DNA of 37,722 bases, from the NCBI GenBank assembly GCA_007130855.1, contig SLRS01000087.1, positions 1 to 37,722 on the forward strand, in the 5' to 3' direction. Shown here one piece after another: positions 36,412-37,722 of the stretch; the stretch's first letter is position 1, and every line of letters begins with the position of its first letter. The notes below the pieces were generated by a model. That model saw only the letters and a list, made by a program, of their open reading frames with translations, ran no database searches and had not been told where the DNA came from. Origin of the DNA: Trueperaceae bacterium (GTDB lineage Bacteria > Deinococcota > Deinococci > Deinococcales > Trueperaceae). A program made the translations under genes and the position numbers.

Positions 36412-37436
36412 GCGTCGCGCGGGCGCGAGGGGCCCTCGGCCAGCGGTAGGTAGGGCGCGGCGTCGACGGCCAGCGCCTCGACCTGATCGGGTACGCCCCT
36501 GAGGCGCACCTGCTCGACGGCCGCGAGCGCGATCATGGCACCGTTGTCGGTCGCCAAGCCGGGCGGCGGCAGGTGGACGTGAAGCGCCGCGGCTGCCAAT
36601 GCCTCGCGCAGCGCTCGGTTCGCGGCGACCCCTCCCGCGACCACGAGCGTGTCGCGCCCGAAGGCCCTGGCGGCGCGCGTGGCCACGTCGACCAGGCTCG
36701 TCACCACGCGCTCCTGGAACGTCGCGGCCACGTCGGCCCGCGACGCGTCGGGATGCCGCTCGAGGAAGACGGCCACGGCCGTCTTGAGGCCGCTGAAGCT
36801 GAAGTCGAAGCCGTGTTGCCGCGCCATGGGCCGCGGCAACGGCAGCGTGCCCGGATCGCCGTCGCCGGCGAGCGCAGCCAACGCAGGACCGCCTGGATAG
36901 GGCAGGGCGAGCAAGCGCGCGACCTTGTCGAACGCCTCGCCGGCGGCGTCGTCGCGACTCCCGCCCACGCGCAAGTAGCGGCCGGCCTCGGGCACGTCGA
37001 ACAGCACGGTGTGCCCACCGGAGGCGATCAGGCACAGGAACGGTGGCTCGGGCGGCGGCCCGCGACCAGCGTCCTCGGCGAGGCACGCGGCCACGTGTCC
37101 CTCGAGATGGTGGATCGGGATGAAGGGGCTGGCGGCGCCCCAGGCGAGCCCCTTGGCGTAGCCGAGCCCCACGAGGAGCGCGCCGGCCAGCCCTGGGCCG
37201 CGCGTCGCGGCGATGGCATCGAGATCGTGCAGTTCGACCCCGGCCCGCGTCAGGGCCTCCCCGACCACGCCGTCGATGGTCGCGAGATGCTCACGGCTGG
37301 CCGCCTCGGGTAGCACACCCCCCATCGGGGCATGCAGCGCCGCCTGTGAGGCGACGACGTTGGCCAGCACCTGCCGACCGCGGACGACACCGACGCCGGT
37401 GTCGTCGCAGGAGGTATCGATGCCCAAGACCAGCAC
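36378..37436 (-). CDS. tsaD: tRNA N6-threonylcarbamoyladenosine transferase TsaD
   Basis: TsaD transfers threonylcarbamoyl to A37 of ANN-decoding tRNAs with TsaB and TsaE. The 352-residue protein has MLVLGIDTSCDDTGVGVV, the metal-binding HHLEGH (H110, H114), SGGHT, FSFSGLKTA, AGGVAANRALR and TDNGAMIA (D297), all TsaD motifs. The C-terminal tail (PSRPRDAQAPRPHDAAR) is extra and partly read from DNA antisense to the CBS-like gene. The GTG follows a leaderless -10. tsaB and tsaE are not next to it. Confidence 0.96.
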   Translation of the reverse strand: MLVLGIDTSCDDTGVGVVRGRQVLANVVASQAALHAPMGGVLPEAASREHLATIDGVVGEALTRAGVELHDLDAIAATRGPGLAGALLVGLGYAKGLAWGAASPFIPIHHLEGHVAACLAEDAGRGPPPEPPFLCLIASGGHTVLFDVPEAGRYLRVGGSRDDAAGEAFDKVARLLALPYPGGPALAALAGDGDPGTLPLPRPMARQHGFDFSFSGLKTAVAVFLERHPDASRADVAATFQERVVTSLVDVATRAARAFGRDTLVVAGGVAANRALREALAAAALHVHLPPPGLATDNGAMIALAAVEQVRLRGVPDQVEALAVDAAPYLPLAEGPSRPRDAQAPRPHDAAR

Positions 37437-37442
37437 CCCTGC

Positions 37443-37448
37443 AGCCTA
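37443..37448 (-). promoter_or_regulatory. Leaderless -10 (TAGGCT) of tsaD
   Basis: TAGGCT ends 6 nt before the GTG of tsaD, back-to-back with the next plus-strand -10. Confidence 0.6.
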
Positions 37449-37478
37449 CCAACGCACCCGCACGATCGGCGCCGCCGG

Positions 37479-37484
37479 TAGACT
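37479..37484 (+). promoter_or_regulatory. Leaderless -10 (TAGACT) of the right-edge gene
   Basis: TAGACT ends 6 nt before the ATG, with no SD. Confidence 0.6.
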
Positions 37485-37490
37485 GAGCCG

Positions 37491-37722
37491 ATGGTGGAAC
37501 GAGCGGCGCTGGCGGCGCACGCCGAGCACGTGCCGGTCACGTGGCGGGTGGGCGACCTGACGGTTCCGCTGGTGAGCGCCGTCGGCCTGCGTGGGTATCC
37601 GGCGCTCGACCCGGCGCTGCCGGCACTGGCGGAGGCGCTGGCCCGCGAGCGCCTGGCGCCGCCGACGGAGCCGTTCCTCGACGCCACCGGCGGTCCCGGC
37701 GCCGTCCTGGGGTTGGTCCGCG
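37491..37722 (+). CDS. Partial protein, possibly a methyltransferase
   Basis: Seventy-seven codons run off the right edge. The stretch FLDATGGPGAVLGLV near residues 63-77 looks like the SAM-binding motif I of class I methyltransferases, and the region before it (WRVGDLTVPLVSAVGLRG) resembles the N-terminal part of RsmC-type enzymes. This is too short to be sure. A leaderless -10 supports the start. Confidence 0.45.
   Translation, partial: MVERAALAAHAEHVPVTWRVGDLTVPLVSAVGLRGYPALDPALPALAEALARERLAPPTEPFLDATGGPGAVLGLVR

Overview
The window is about 37.7 kb of chromosomal DNA of very high G+C content from a bacterium with an outer membrane. It is packed with housekeeping genes and has no prophage, insertion sequence or CRISPR array that I can see. 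The best guess for the host is the phylum Deinococcota, possibly a Truepera-like lineage. Three things suggest this: at least seventeen genes have a TAnnnT -10 hexamer ending only 5-9 nt before the start codon (leaderless transcription, as described for Deinococcus); one gene encodes a DdrA/Rad52-like annealing protein; and LolA-like, LolC/E-like and PEGA/DUF4384 envelope proteins are present. The assignment is inference from content, since no 16S gene lies in the window.

Layout. 1-0.65 kb: the 3' part of a LutC-type LUD protein, a hairpin, and tRNA-Pro(CGG) on the minus strand with its own consensus promoter. 0.65-3.1 kb (minus): recX overlapping a LolC/E-type ABC permease, then a 3D-domain envelope protein. 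3.26-4.58 kb (plus): tgt. 4.6-7.55 kb (minus): proC with a coupled secreted protein, then L-asparaginase overlapping methylmalonyl-CoA epimerase. 7.6-8.1 kb (plus): a membrane PH-domain protein. 8.1-12.05 kb (minus): an arginine operon argG-GNAT-argH-NAGS behind a promoter/operator palindrome. 12.27-15.6 kb (minus): an EamA exporter behind a large unrecognised membrane protein. 15.7-17.1 kb (plus): the DdrA/Rad52-like protein overlapping a calcineurin-type phosphatase. 17.2-21.3 kb (minus): an FtsE-like ATPase without ftsX, a nucleoside hydrolase and gyrA. 21.5-25.8 kb (plus): an ornithine cyclodeaminase-like enzyme, purB, purC, purS and an alpha/beta hydrolase. 25.7-30.0 kb (minus): patB-like aminotransferase, Gfo/Idh/MocA oxidoreductase, family-5 uracil-DNA glycosylase and an RlmI-like methyltransferase. 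30.0-32.6 kb (plus): esterase and fumC. 32.65-33.45 kb (minus): LolA-like protein. 33.6-36.4 kb (plus): PEGA protein, then a nucleotidyltransferase coupled to a membrane CBS-like protein. 36.4-37.4 kb (minus): tsaD. The right edge cuts a plus-strand gene that may be a methyltransferase.

The genes fall into themes rather than one pathway: arginine and proline metabolism, purine synthesis, tRNA modification (tgt, tsaD), DNA repair and topology (recX, gyrA, udgB, DdrA-like protein) and envelope biogenesis. Translation starts fall into two clear classes. Leaderless starts usually have no Shine-Dalgarno (SD) sequence. Starts behind a 20-140 nt leader (3D protein, gyrA, PEGA protein, argG) carry a strong AGGAGG-like SD. 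Inside operons, ATGA, TGATG or GTGA overlaps are the rule.

The oddest features are a nine-unit 15-bp coding minisatellite at the start of argH, a perfect 36-bp palindrome inside the ornithine cyclodeaminase-like gene, the DdrA-like/phosphatase pair, and an orphan FtsE with a changed ABC signature. No gene-free stretch exceeds about 300 bases.
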